Shown here: in pieces, positions 48,367 through 57,582 of the stretch
How positions within the stretch are numbered: the stretch's first letter is position 1
How the letters are laid out: each line of letters starts with the position of its first letter
DNA from: Streptomyces sp. LHD-70
GTDB taxonomy: Bacteria; Actinomycetota; Actinomycetes; Streptomycetales; Streptomycetaceae
Direction of reading: 5' to 3'
Length of the DNA: 64,000 nucleotides
NCBI RefSeq assembly: GCF_031157275.1
Contig: NZ_JAVIFW010000009.1
Location: 62,001-126,000, forward strand
The notes under the pieces: generated by a model
Told to the model about the DNA's origin: nothing
The model's input: the letters and a program-made list of their open reading frames with translations, nothing else
Databases searched by the model: none
Position numbers and translations under genes: made by a program

Positions 48367-49708
48367 GAGCTCCCCTCCTGATCACCACCGCCATCAGCGC
48401 CGCCGCAGCGCACAGCGCCCCCGACGCGTACCAGACCACGTCGTACGAGCCCGTCAGATCCCGTACGAGACCGCCGGCGAAGGCGACGACGGCGGCGCCG
48501 ATCTGGTGTGAGGCGAGGACCCAGCCGAAGACGATCGCCGAGTCGTCGCCGTAGTGCTCGCGGCACAGGGCGATCGTGGGCGGGACCGTGGCGACCCAGT
48601 CGAGGCCGTAGAAGACGATGAAGAACAGCATCGGCGGGCGCACATCCGGCGCGAGCAGCATCGGCAGGAAGAGCAGCGAGATGCCGCGCAGCGCGTAGTA
48701 CGCGCCGAGGAGGCGGCGGGCGTCGAAGCGGTCGGTGAGCCAGCCGGAGAAGATCGTGCCGATGACGTCGAAGACGCCGATCACCGCGAGCAGCGAGGCC
48801 GCCGCCGTGATGGGCATGCCGTGGTCGTGGGCGGCGGGGATGAAGTGGGTCTGGATCAGGCCGTTGGTGGAGGCGCCGCAGATCGCGAAGGTGCCCGCGA
48901 GCAGCCAGAAGGGCCCCGTCTTCGCGGCGCGGAAGAGCACCTTCAGGGCGCGGCTCGCGGCCCCCTGCACGGGCGGCGGCTTCGGCACGAACTCCTTGGC
49001 CCCGTAAGGCGCGAGGCCCACGTCGGCCGGGTGGTCGCGAAGGAGCAGCCAGACGAACGGGACGACGGCGAGCGCGGTCAGGGCGACCGTGATCGCGGCG
49101 GGGCGCCAGCCGTGGCCCTCGACCATCCAGGAGAGCAGCGGCAGGAAGATCAGCTGGCCCGAGGCGCTGGCGGCGGTGAGGATGCCGGTGACCAGGCCGC
49201 GCCGCTCGGTGAACCAGCGGTTGGTGACCGTCGCGGCGAACGCGAGCGCCATCGAGCCCGAGCCGAGGCCGACCAGGAACCCCCAGTAGAGGATGAGCTG
49301 CCAGGCGGCCGTCATCCACACGGCGAGCCCGGAGCCGAGCGCGATCACGGTGAGGGCCACGGCGACCACGCGGCGGATGCCGAACCGGTCCATGAGGGCG
49401 GCGGCGAAGGGTGCGGTGATCCCGTACAGGGCGAGGTTCACGGAGACGGCGAAGCCGATCGTGCCGCGCGACCAGTCGAACTCGCGGTGCAGCGGATCGA
49501 TGAGCAGGCCCGGCAGGGAGCGGAAGGCGGCGGCGCCGATGATCGTCACGAAGGCGACGGCGGCGACGAACCAGGCGCGGTGGAAGCGGCCGTACGGCGG
49601 TGCGGGGCGGGGCTTGCGGGGTCTGCGGTCTCTGCGGTCTCCACGGGAGGAGGCAGCGGCGGTCGTCTCAGTCACGTACGACAGCGTGCCGGGCGCGAAC
49701 ACGTCCAT
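48356..49708 (-). CDS. MFS transporter
   Basis: A 450-residue protein with 12 predicted membrane segments. The oxalate/formate antiporter-type motif DRFGIRRVVAV follows TM2, and GLGSGSMALAFAATVTNRWF with ERRGLVTGI lies around TM5. A cytosolic loop near residues 215-240 splits two six-helix halves. Such MFS proteins carry small carboxylates, and it may import the substrate of the nearby catabolic genes, which is inference. A GTG at 49675 is an alternative start. No regulon operator precedes it. Confidence 0.85.
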   Translation of the reverse strand: MDVFAPGTLSYVTETTAAASSRGDRRDRRPRKPRPAPPYGRFHRAWFVAAVAFVTIIGAAAFRSLPGLLIDPLHREFDWSRGTIGFAVSVNLALYGITAPFAAALMDRFGIRRVVAVALTVIALGSGLAVWMTAAWQLILYWGFLVGLGSGSMALAFAATVTNRWFTERRGLVTGILTAASASGQLIFLPLLSWMVEGHGWRPAAITVALTALAVVPFVWLLLRDHPADVGLAPYGAKEFVPKPPPVQGAASRALKVLFRAAKTGPFWLLAGTFAICGASTNGLIQTHFIPAAHDHGMPITAAASLLAVIGVFDVIGTIFSGWLTDRFDARRLLGAYYALRGISLLFLPMLLAPDVRPPMLFFIVFYGLDWVATVPPTIALCREHYGDDSAIVFGWVLASHQIGAAVVAFAGGLVRDLTGSYDVVWYASGALCAAAALMAVVIRRGAPTR

Positions 49709-49746
49709 CGAGTGGCCCGAGGGACACTGTTCGGTAGGATCGGGCC

Positions 49747-50745
49747 ATGGACCGGATCGGTACGCCCCCGCCCCGCCACCGCGTCGTCGTCCTCGCCCTG
49801 GACGGCCTGCTCCCCTTCGAGCTCGGCATCCCGCACCGCATCTTCGACCGCGCCAAGGACGCCGAGGGCTCCCGGCTCTACGAGACGGTGACCTGCTCGA
49901 TCCGGCCGCCGGGCCCGGTCCGTACGGACTCCGACTTCTCGATCCTCGTCCAGCACGGACCGGAGGCGCTGGCCACGGCGGACACGGTCGTCGTCCCCGC
50001 CTCGTACGAGATGGGCCCGGTGTACGACGAGGGGCGGCTCACGGACGAGCTGGCTGCCGCACTCGCCCACATCCGGCCCGGCACGCGGCTCGTCGCGATC
50101 TGCACGGGCGGATTCGTCCTGGCCGCCGCCGGTTACCTGGACGGGCGCCGCGCCACCACGCACTGGGCGTCCGCCGAACACTTCCAGCGGGTCTTCCCGG
50201 CCGTCGAGGTGGACGCGGACGTGCTGTTCATCGACGACGGTGACGTGCTGACCTCGGCCGGGGTCGCCGCGGGCATCGATCTGTGCCTGCACATCGTGCG
50301 CCGCGACCACGGTACGGCCGTCGCGAACGAGGTCGCCCGCCGCACCGTCGTCCCGCCGCACCGCGACGGCGGCCAGGCCCAGTACATCCAACGCCCGGTG
50401 CCCGAGGCCCAGTTGGCGACCACCCGGACCGCCCGCACCTGGGCCCTCGCGCGCCTGCACGAGCCGATCCAGCTGCGGGACCTGGCCGAGCAGGAGGCGA
50501 TGTCGGTGCGTACGTTCACGCGCCGCTTCCGCGAGGAGGTCGGCGTCAGCCCCGGCCAGTGGCTCACCCGCCAGCGCATCGAGCGCGCCCGGCACCTCCT
50601 GGAGTCCACGGAGCTCTCCATGGACCAGGTCGCCCACGACGCCGGCTTCGGCACGGCCCAGTCCCTGCGCCAGCACCTCCAGTCAGCCCTCGGCGTCACC
50701 CCGACCGCCTACCGGCGCACGTTCCGCGCCGGCGCGACCACCTGA
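49747..50745 (+). CDS. GlxA-type transcriptional regulator (DJ-1/PfpI plus AraC)
   Basis: A 332-residue protein. Residues about 10-185 form a DJ-1/PfpI-like domain (VVVLALDGLLPFELGIPHRI; LVAICTGGFVLAAAGYLDGR with the Cys elbow). Residues 215-325 form the AraC helix-turn-helix pair (LAEQEAMSVRTFTRRFREEV, GFGTAQSLRQHLQSALGVTP). Members respond to small metabolites and include AdpA-like regulators. It is divergent from the MFS gene, which it may control. Its last 63 bp overlap the end of the convergent second MFS gene. Confidence 0.9.
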   Translation: MDRIGTPPPRHRVVVLALDGLLPFELGIPHRIFDRAKDAEGSRLYETVTCSIRPPGPVRTDSDFSILVQHGPEALATADTVVVPASYEMGPVYDEGRLTDELAAALAHIRPGTRLVAICTGGFVLAAAGYLDGRRATTHWASAEHFQRVFPAVEVDADVLFIDDGDVLTSAGVAAGIDLCLHIVRRDHGTAVANEVARRTVVPPHRDGGQAQYIQRPVPEAQLATTRTARTWALARLHEPIQLRDLAEQEAMSVRTFTRRFREEVGVSPGQWLTRQRIERARHLLESTELSMDQVAHDAGFGTAQSLRQHLQSALGVTPTAYRRTFRAGATT

Positions 50746-51933
50746 GGCAACTTCCTTGGTACGCCCCCGCGTTGCCCGCTCCCCCACCGCTCCGACGACG
50801 GTCAGGACGAGGGTGAGGCCGACCCCGGCGAGGATCGCCACGTCCGGCTCGACGGCCGTGAGCAGCGCGCCGGAGAGGCTGCCCGCCGCGGCGTAACCCG
50901 CGCCCACGGCCGCGTACATCACGGAGTACCCGGCGGCGAGCGCCTCGGCGGGCAGGACCCGGCGCAGCTGCAGGTTCCGGGTGAGCATCGCCCCGGCCTG
51001 CAGCACTCCGGCGGCCAGCAGGCCCACGCCCATCCACAGCGCGGACGGCAGTACGGCGACGAGCGCCACGCACGCCGAGAGCGTGAGCAGCAGCACGAGC
51101 GACTGCGTCGGAAGCCGTCCCGGCCAGCTGTCCCGCAGTCCGTACAGGAACGACCCGACCCCCGAGCCGACCGCGAACCCGGCCAGCAGCGGGCCCGCGA
51201 GGGCGAGCGGGATGCCGCGGTGTTCGAGCAGCGCGGGCAGGATCAGCTCGGCGAGCCCGAGGAGGGACAGGGACGCGGCCCCGGTGACGTACACCGGCCA
51301 GGCCCGCACGAGCACCCGCAGCATCGAGCCGCCGTGACCGCCCCCGCTCTCCGCCTCCCACCCTTCCGGCAGCGCCCACAGCCCGGCCACCGCGGCGGCC
51401 ATGAAGGCGGCGGCGAGCAGCAGCGGCAGCGGCGCGGCCACCCCGAGCGCGAGTCCGGTCGCCGCGGCCGGGCTGATGGCCCAGACGGCGAAGGTCAGCA
51501 TCGACTCGGCGCTCAGCGCCTGCGTGACGGCCCGCTCCGGCACGAGGGAGGTGAGCAGCGCCCGCAGCCCGCCGGGCGAGGCGGCGGGAGCGGCCCCGGC
51601 GAGGAACGCGAACACGGCGAGCAGTACGGGATGGGCCCCGGGGAACACCCCGAGCCCGGCGAAGGCGGCGGCCCCCACGGCAAGCCCGACGGCCAGCTGC
51701 GGCCGAGCCCGCTCGGCGTTCAGCCGCATGCCCAGCAGCGGCGCCCCCACGATCTCTCCGAGCACATACGCGGCGGCGAGCAACGCCCCGAGCGTGTACC
51801 CACCCGGCCGCTCCCGCACGAGCAGCACCAGAGCAAGCGGCGCCATGGCCACGGGCATCCGCGCCCCCACGGCAACAGCACCCCAGGTCAGCACGGGCCG
51901 GGTGAGGATCTGACGGTACGCACGCAGGGACAT
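50683..51933 (-). CDS. MFS transporter (drug-efflux-like)
   Basis: A 416-residue membrane protein with about 12 hydrophobic segments: VGARMPVAMAPLALVLLV start, LGALLAAAYVLGEIVGAPLL, LAGAAPAASPGGLRALLTSL and C-terminal GYAAAGSLSGALLTAVEPDV. No large soluble domain; the last 30 residues are charged and Gly-rich. This resembles small Streptomyces efflux permeases. It is not linked to an operator. The long tail overlaps the GlxA gene. Confidence 0.82.
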   Translation of the reverse strand: MSLRAYRQILTRPVLTWGAVAVGARMPVAMAPLALVLLVRERPGGYTLGALLAAAYVLGEIVGAPLLGMRLNAERARPQLAVGLAVGAAAFAGLGVFPGAHPVLLAVFAFLAGAAPAASPGGLRALLTSLVPERAVTQALSAESMLTFAVWAISPAAATGLALGVAAPLPLLLAAAFMAAAVAGLWALPEGWEAESGGGHGGSMLRVLVRAWPVYVTGAASLSLLGLAELILPALLEHRGIPLALAGPLLAGFAVGSGVGSFLYGLRDSWPGRLPTQSLVLLLTLSACVALVAVLPSALWMGVGLLAAGVLQAGAMLTRNLQLRRVLPAEALAAGYSVMYAAVGAGYAAAGSLSGALLTAVEPDVAILAGVGLTLVLTVVGAVGERATRGRTKEVASGGRAGAERAPVGGRGDAEG

Positions 51934-51987
51934 GGGGGGACGGTAGCGGGCGGGGGCGGAGGCGGGGCAAGGGATTTGGTGCGGTGC

Positions 51988-53055
51988 CTAGAACGTCACC
52001 ACCCCCCGAGCCACCTTCCCCCCTTCCAGATCCGCCACCGCCCGCTCGAACTCCTCCACCGGATACGTCGCCGACACCAGCTCGTCCAGGAGGAGTTGGC
52101 CCTTCAGGTACAGGTCCGCGTACAGGGCCATGTCCCGCTGCGGGCGGCTGGAGCCGTAGCGGCAGCCGAGGATGGACTTGTCCAGGAACATCGCCGCGGG
52201 CAGGAACGACGCCTCCACCTTCGGTGCGGTCATGCCGAGCAGGACGGCCTGGCCGTGCCGGTCGAGGAGGTCGACGGACTGGCGGATCAGCTCGGCGCGG
52301 CCCACGCACTCGAAGGCGTGGTCCACGCCGGTCGGCAGGATCTCCCGTACGGCGGCCGGTACGTCCGAAGTGGTCGACGCGTCCACGAAGTGCGTGGCCC
52401 CGAACTGCCGGGCGGCACCCGCCTTTTCGGGGTTCGCGTCGACCGCCACGATCGTGGTCGCCCCGGCCAGGCGCGCGCCCTGCAGGACGTTGAGCCCGAT
52501 GCCGCCCGCGCCGGTCACGAGCACGCTGTCGCCGCGCTCGACCCGCGCCCGGTTCAGGACGGCGCCCACCCCGGTCACGACCCCGCAGCCCATCAGCGCC
52601 GCCGAAGTCAGCGGCACCTCCTTCGGGATCTTCACCGCCTGTACGGCCTTCACGAGGGTGCGCTCGGCGAACGCGGAGTTCGCGGCGAACTGGTACACCG
52701 GCTCCCCGCCGCGCGTAAACGGCCGCTCCGGGCGCCCGATCGCGCGCCTGCACATCGTCGGCCGCCCCCGGTCGCAGTCCGCGCACGCCCCGCAACTGGC
52801 CAGCGTGGACAGGGCCACGTGGTCGCCGGGCGCCACATGCGCGACCCCGGCACCGACCGCCTCCACGACCCCCGCGCCCTCATGCCCGAGCACCACCGGC
52901 AGCGGGAACGGAATCGTCCCGTCCACCACCGACAGATCGCTGTGGCACAGGCCCGCCGCGGCCACGGCCACGAGCACCTCGCCCGGCCCCGGCTCCCGTA
53001 TCTCCAGGTCGTCGACGACCTGCGGCTGCCTGCCGTCGAACACGACACCTCTCAC
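51988..53055 (-). CDS. Zn-dependent medium-chain alcohol dehydrogenase
   Basis: A 355-residue MDR enzyme. Catalytic zinc ligands are in GLCHSDLSV (Cys) and LGHEGAGVV (His). The structural zinc lobe is CGACADCDRGRPTMC. The Rossmann motif VTGAGGIGLNVLQGARLAGA precedes AVDANPEKAGAARQFGATHF. Close to the class III/mycothiol-dependent group, it would oxidise an alcohol with NAD. The GTG start overlaps the acyl-CoA dehydrogenase stop as GTGA. Third gene of the SDR/dehydrogenase operon under the operator at 55316. Confidence 0.9.
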   Translation of the reverse strand: MRGVVFDGRQPQVVDDLEIREPGPGEVLVAVAAAGLCHSDLSVVDGTIPFPLPVVLGHEGAGVVEAVGAGVAHVAPGDHVALSTLASCGACADCDRGRPTMCRRAIGRPERPFTRGGEPVYQFAANSAFAERTLVKAVQAVKIPKEVPLTSAALMGCGVVTGVGAVLNRARVERGDSVLVTGAGGIGLNVLQGARLAGATTIVAVDANPEKAGAARQFGATHFVDASTTSDVPAAVREILPTGVDHAFECVGRAELIRQSVDLLDRHGQAVLLGMTAPKVEASFLPAAMFLDKSILGCRYGSSRPQRDMALYADLYLKGQLLLDELVSATYPVEEFERAVADLEGGKVARGVVTF

Positions 53056-54263
53056 GACCGGACCCCTCCCTTGGGCTCCCTGGGCAGACCGAGCACCCGC
53101 TCGGCGATGATGTTGCGCTGCACCTCGTCCGAACCGCCGTAGACCGTGTCGGCCCGGGTGAACAGGAACAGCCGCTGCAACGCGTCCAGTTCGTACGCCC
53201 GCTCCGCGCTCCAGTCGGACGGGCCGACGGTGGCGAGCGCCCCGCGCACCTGCACGGCCAGCTCACCGAGCCGACGGTGCCAGGCGCCCCACAGCAGCTT
53301 CGCCACGCTCGGCGCGCCCGCGTCACGGGCCCCTGAACTCCCCAGCGTCCGCAGGGCGTTCCACCGCATCGCGCGCAGCTCGGCCCACTGACGTACGAGC
53401 CGGTCGCGTACGACGGGGTCCTCGGCCGCACCGCTCGCCACGGCCGTACGCACAACCGTCGCCAACTCCTCGGCGAAGCCGATCTGTTGCACCAGCGTGG
53501 ACACCCCGCGCTCCAGGCCGAGCAGCCCCATCGCGACCTGCCAGCCCTCGCCCTCGGCGCCGACCCGGTGCTCCGCCCGTGCCACCGCCCCGTCGAAGAA
53601 CACCTCGTTGAACTCGCTCGTCCCGGTCAGCTGCCGGATCGGCCGCACCTCGATCCGCCCCGGCTGGTCCATCGGCACGAGCAGGAACGACAGCCCCTGG
53701 TGGCGCCGCGCGTCCGGATCGGTCCGGGCGAGCACGAAGCACCAGTCGGCCTCGTGCGCGAGGGAGGTCCACACCTTCTGGCCGGTGATCCGGTACGCGT
53801 CCCCCTCCCGTGCAGCCGCCGTCCGTACCCCCGCCAGATCGGAGCCGGCGCCGGGCTCGCTGTAGCCCTGGCACCACAGCTCCTCGCCCCGCGCGATCGC
53901 CGGCAGGAACCGCTGCTTCTGCGCTGCGCTGCCGTACGCGAGGAGGGTGGGGGCGAGCAGGTTCTCCCCGATGTGCCCGTACCGGCCCGGGGCCTCGGCC
54001 CGTGCGTACTCCTCGGCCCAGACGACCTGCTGGGTCAGGCTCGCGCTGCGATTCCCGTACGCGCCGTCCCCCCAGCCGATCCCGATCCACCCGCCCCGTC
54101 CGAGCTCCCGCTCCCAGGCGCGGCGCGCGGCGCCCCCCTCGTGCTCACTGCCGGGCCCGCCCTGGCCTCGGGCTTCGGCGAAGTCTCCGGTGAGGTGTGC
54201 TTCCAGCCAGGCGCGGGCGTCGGTACGGAACGCCTCATCCTCTTCCGTGAAGCTGAAGTCCAC
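53052..54263 (-). CDS. Acyl-CoA dehydrogenase
   Basis: A 403-residue FAD enzyme with DFSFTEEDEAFRTDARAWLE, WGDGAYGNRSASLTQQVVWA, LWCQGYSEPGAGSDLAGVRT, the VWTSLAHEADWCFVLARTDP middle and the C-terminal DTVYGGSDEVQRNIIAERVL. The GSDEVQRN motif contacts FAD; this FadE group is widespread in actinobacterial cyclic-acid degradation. The GTG at 54263 has GGAGG just upstream. Between it and the SDR gene lie 119 bp of dispersed repeat sequence. Confidence 0.9.
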   Translation of the reverse strand: MDFSFTEEDEAFRTDARAWLEAHLTGDFAEARGQGGPGSEHEGGAARRAWERELGRGGWIGIGWGDGAYGNRSASLTQQVVWAEEYARAEAPGRYGHIGENLLAPTLLAYGSAAQKQRFLPAIARGEELWCQGYSEPGAGSDLAGVRTAAAREGDAYRITGQKVWTSLAHEADWCFVLARTDPDARRHQGLSFLLVPMDQPGRIEVRPIRQLTGTSEFNEVFFDGAVARAEHRVGAEGEGWQVAMGLLGLERGVSTLVQQIGFAEELATVVRTAVASGAAEDPVVRDRLVRQWAELRAMRWNALRTLGSSGARDAGAPSVAKLLWGAWHRRLGELAVQVRGALATVGPSDWSAERAYELDALQRLFLFTRADTVYGGSDEVQRNIIAERVLGLPREPKGGVRS

Positions 54264-54284
54264 GTTCGCCTCCGTCGATTTGAT

Positions 54285-54384
54285 CCCCACCCCGCCCCTT
54301 CCCGAAAGCCTGCGGCGCTGTCGTTCGGCTGCAGCGGCGTCGTGGCTGGTCGCGCAGTTCCCCGCGCCCCTATCGGGGCAGCTC
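54285..54384. repeat. Dispersed repeat families A and B joined, copy 4
   Basis: CCACCCCGCCCCTTCCCGAAAG is the inverted tail of family A. It is followed by GTGGCTGGTCGCGCAGTTCC and CCGCGCCCCTATCGGGGCAG, the inverted family B unit. It lies between two genes of one operon. Confidence 0.75.
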
Positions 54385-55294
54385 AAGCGTTCGGCCGGTC
54401 CCGTCGAGCCGCCGCCTCCGCCATAGCCTCCAGCTGCACCAGCATCGGCATCGGATCAGTCCCCACCGTCCCCGGCAGGAAGTCCGCGATCCGGGAAGGT
54501 GTCCAGCCCCCTTCCGCGTACCCCGCCCGCAGCTCCCGCGGCTGCGCCCACACCGCGATCTTCGGACCGGCGATCGTGTACACCTGCCCGGTGATCCTCT
54601 CGGCGCGGGCCCGCTCGCTCAGCAGGTACACGACGAGCGCCGCCACATCCTCCGGCTCCCCGATCTCCTTCAGCTCCATCGGCACGTTGGCGGACATCCG
54701 CGTACGGGCGACCGGCGCGACGGCGTTCGCGGTCACCCCGTACTTGTGCAGTCCGAGCGCCGCGCTCCGTACCAGCGAGATGATCCCGCCCTTGGCCGCC
54801 GAGTAGTTGGCCTGGGCCACCGACCCCTGGTGGTTGCCGGACGTGAAGCCGATCAGCGTGCCGCCGCCCTGCTTCCGCATCACCGCCGACGCCGCCTTGA
54901 ACACGGTGAAGGTGCCCTTGAGGTGGGTGGCGACCACCGGGTCCCACTCCTCCTCGGACATGTTGAACAGCATCCGCTCGCGCAGAATCCCGGCGACGCA
55001 CACGACCCCGTCGATCCGCCCGTACTCGGCGAGCGCCACATCGACGATCCGCTGCCCGCCCGCCATCGTGGCGATGTCGTCGGCCACGGCGACCGCCTCC
55101 CCGCCCGCGGCCTCGATCTCCTTGACGACCGACTCGGCGACCTCGCTGGTCGGTTCACCGCCCTCGATCGAGACGCCGTAGTCGTTCACGACGACCTTCG
55201 CGCCCTCGGCTGCCGCGGCGATCGCCACGGCCCGGCCGATGCCGCGCCCGGCCCCGGTGACGGCGACCACCTTGCCTGCCAAGAAGTTCCCCAC
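54383..55294 (-). CDS. Short-chain dehydrogenase (3-hydroxyacyl-CoA dehydrogenase-like)
   Basis: A 303-residue SDR. TGAGRGIGRAVAIAAAAEGA binds NAD, VNDYGVSIEGGEPTSEVAES is the insertion typical of the multifunctional-enzyme-2 type, GFTSGNHQGSVAQANYSAAK carries Ser, Tyr and Lys. The extra C-terminal 60 residues end RRDRPNA. It would oxidise a 3-hydroxyacyl-CoA. The GTG start has AAGGGG 5 nt upstream. The regulon operator at 55316 lies 22 bp upstream and is shared with the divergent cyclase gene. Confidence 0.9.
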   Translation of the reverse strand: MGNFLAGKVVAVTGAGRGIGRAVAIAAAAEGAKVVVNDYGVSIEGGEPTSEVAESVVKEIEAAGGEAVAVADDIATMAGGQRIVDVALAEYGRIDGVVCVAGILRERMLFNMSEEEWDPVVATHLKGTFTVFKAASAVMRKQGGGTLIGFTSGNHQGSVAQANYSAAKGGIISLVRSAALGLHKYGVTANAVAPVARTRMSANVPMELKEIGEPEDVAALVVYLLSERARAERITGQVYTIAGPKIAVWAQPRELRAGYAEGGWTPSRIADFLPGTVGTDPMPMLVQLEAMAEAAARRDRPNA

Positions 55295-55315
55295 GTCGGC
55301 CCCTTCCCGCGTTTT

Positions 55316-55330
55316 CTGACGGACCGTTAG
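55316..55330. promoter_or_regulatory. Catabolic-regulon operator, site 11
   Basis: CTGACGGACCGTTAG, one base off perfect symmetry, between the divergent SDR and cyclase-family genes. Confidence 0.75.
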
Positions 55331-55378
55331 ATTTTACGGGTCATCAGATACGGGAGCACAAGCCCTGAGGAGGCCCCG

Positions 55379-56305
55379 ATGTCACTGCCGCCCGAGTTCC
55401 ACGACATCGCCAAGCGCGTGAACAACTGGGGCCGTTGGGGCGCGGACGACGAGTCCGGCACCCTGAACCTGATCACCGACGCGGTCGTACGGGACGCCAC
55501 CGCCGAGGTCCGCAGCGGGCACCGCATACCGCTCGCCCTGCCGCTCAAGGAGGACGGCGTGCAGAGCGGCATGATCCAGGGCCGCATCAACCCGTTCCAC
55601 ACGATGGTGCAGATCAACCAGGAGCTCTTCGGCCCGGGCACGGTGGCCTGCAGCGACGACGCCGTGACGATGGGCCTCCAGTCCGGAACGCACTGGGACG
55701 CCCTGTCCCACGTCTCGCACTCGGGCCGCCTCTACAACGGCCGCCCCGCCGGCACCATCACGGCCCACGGCGGCGCCGAGTTCGGCGCGGCCGCCTCGAT
55801 GCGGCACGTCGTCTCGCGCGGCGTCCTGCTCGACGTGGCCCGCACCAAGGGCCTGGACCGGCTGCCCGGCGAGCACGCGGTGACCCCCGAAGACCTGGAC
55901 GAGGCCGAGGAGTTCGCGGGTACGAAGGTCCGCGCCGGCGATGTCGTACTCGTACGGACCGGACAGGTGCAGGTCTATCTGGCGGGCGACAAGCACGGGT
56001 ACGGCTATCCGTCACCGGGCCTGTCGATCCGTACGCCGGAGTGGTTCCACGCGCGGGACGTGGCGGCCGTCGCCAACGACACGTTGACCTTCGAGATCTT
56101 CCCGCCCGAGATCGAGAACCTGTGGCTGCCGGTGCACGCCCTGGACCTGGTCGAGATGGGCATGCCGCAGGGGCAGAACTGGTTCCTCGAAGAGTTGTCC
56201 ACAGCCTGTGCACAAGAGTCGCGGCACACGTTCCTGCTGTCCGCGATGCCGGAGCCGTTCGTCGGCGCGACGGGCACACCGGTCGCGCCGGTGGCGATTC
56301 TCTGA
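55379..56305 (+). CDS. Cyclase-family (kynurenine-formamidase-like) metal hydrolase
   Basis: A 308-residue protein of the cyclase family. The metal motif is SGTHWDALSHVSHSGRLYNG (HxxxxxxH variant of HxGTHxD). DVVLVRTGQVQVYLAG and YPSPGLSIRTPEWFHARDVA follow, and the C-terminal LSTACAQESRHTFLLSAMPE is conserved in the larger group. Members hydrolyse ring amides or lactones; in a CoA pathway it could open a ring. GAGGAGG lies 5 nt before the ATG. Driven from the operator at 55316. Confidence 0.85.
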   Translation: MSLPPEFHDIAKRVNNWGRWGADDESGTLNLITDAVVRDATAEVRSGHRIPLALPLKEDGVQSGMIQGRINPFHTMVQINQELFGPGTVACSDDAVTMGLQSGTHWDALSHVSHSGRLYNGRPAGTITAHGGAEFGAAASMRHVVSRGVLLDVARTKGLDRLPGEHAVTPEDLDEAEEFAGTKVRAGDVVLVRTGQVQVYLAGDKHGYGYPSPGLSIRTPEWFHARDVAAVANDTLTFEIFPPEIENLWLPVHALDLVEMGMPQGQNWFLEELSTACAQESRHTFLLSAMPEPFVGATGTPVAPVAIL

Positions 56306-56576
56306 CTCGTACGCCCGCGACCGCCGAACACAAACCCCCACCCCAGGTGTTGACGTCGCCTGTCCGTTTCCTCACCCTTGTGGCAGCGATCCGCCGTGAG
56401 GGGACGTCGAGGGCCTGGCGAGGGGCAGACGCTCGGCGAGTGCGAGTCGTGTTCGTCCGGCGGCGCGCGGTGTCACGCTCGGGGTGACATGGGCGCGCCG
56501 CCAACCCTCGGCTCGTACGGTCAAGTCCCTTGTGGGAGGCGGCAGTTCGGCGCGGGGGCGGTCCCGCCCGGAACCC

Positions 56577-57086
56577 TCAGAAGGGGAACGCCACGACCGG
56601 CGCCGCACCCAAGTGCCGCACCCCCGCGGTGCCCCCGGCATCCCCGGCGTCCCCCGCGTCCTCCGCCGCCTTCGGTTTCGGCTCGCAGCGGTCCACCTCG
56701 CACCAGATGCGCTTGCCCGCGCCGTCCGACTGCCAGCCCCAGCGGTCCGCGAGGCCGTCCACGAGGGCCAGGCCGCGGCCGTTGGTGTCGTCACCCTCGG
56801 CCTGCCGGGGGCGGGGCGGGCGGGTGCTGGCGTCGGTGACCTCCACGCGCACGGTGGCCGGAGCGGACTCCGGCAGGCGCGGCAGGAGCAGGCGGAGCAC
56901 GGCCGGGCAGCCCGTGTGCACCACGGCGTTGGTGACCAGCTCCGAGATCAGCAGCACCAGCGTCTCCGCCAGCGGCTCGTCCACCTCTATCCCGGAACCG
57001 GCGAGCCGTGACCTCGCCCACCTACGGGCCCGCCCCACCTCCGCGGGGTCGGGGCGGACCTCCGTCTGAACTTGAAGCACCTGCAC
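56577..57086 (-). CDS. RsbW-like anti-sigma-type ATP-binding protein
   Basis: A 169-residue HATPase_c protein: RRWARSRLAGSGIEVDEPLA, N-box LVLLISELVTNAVVHTGCPA with the Asn, VRVEVTDASTRPP, and G-box GRGLALVDGLADRWGW. The C-terminal 30 residues are Asp/Ala/Gly rich. GTG start. Such proteins in Streptomyces bind ATP and hold anti-sigma antagonists or sigma factors. A STAS protein gene lies at 63.4 kb, but direct pairing is not shown. Confidence 0.87.
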   Translation of the reverse strand: MQVLQVQTEVRPDPAEVGRARRWARSRLAGSGIEVDEPLAETLVLLISELVTNAVVHTGCPAVLRLLLPRLPESAPATVRVEVTDASTRPPRPRQAEGDDTNGRGLALVDGLADRWGWQSDGAGKRIWCEVDRCEPKPKAAEDAGDAGDAGGTAGVRHLGAAPVVAFPF

Positions 57087-57575
57087 CGCTCACACCATCC
57101 GAACCGGCGGACACATCGCCTCGTGTCTCGTCGGGGTCACGGAACGTGATCCCCGTACGACACAGCATGGTTGACGTACAGTCACCCCAACAAGCGCTTC
57201 GGGCATATTCCAGCACGAAGGAGTACGCGTGCGGCATACTGTGCGACGCGCGCCGCGGGGTGTCGAACAGGGGGGCGTCTCACGCCGCCATGCCCTGCGA
57301 GAGGCGGGCATCGCCGGTTCCGGAAGCGCCACACAGGCCCCACCGGTATGGCTCGCCAAGAGAACCACTCGCATCCCACGGAGCGTACCGGAGCGTCGCC
57401 CCGACTCCGTGCCGTGACGAGTCACGCCTAGGACACAAGCCGATATCGACACCCCACGGTCACTCTGTGCTGTGTTCACGGACCGTTCTTGGCAGTCATT
57501 CGATCACTTGCGGCAACGCCGCCAATGACGCAGCCGGCAACGCCGCCAAAGACACAGCCGGCAACACGGCACAGG
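57087..57575. other. 489-bp non-coding stretch
   Basis: Between the RsbW-like start and the acyl-CoA dehydrogenase end. Codon bias is absent and the frames inside look like noise. The right end carries the 24-bp repeats. A TTGACGTACAGTC segment near 57170 could be promoter DNA for a short unknown transcript, but nothing more is supported. Confidence 0.6.
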
Positions 57576-57582
57576 TCACAGC
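57511..57582. repeat. Three 24-bp tandem repeats
   Basis: Units begin CGGCAACGCCGCCAATGACG, CGGCAACGCCGCCAAAGACA and CGGCAACACGGCACAGGTCA, each ending CAGC. They run into the end of the small acyl-CoA dehydrogenase gene. Confidence 0.85.
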
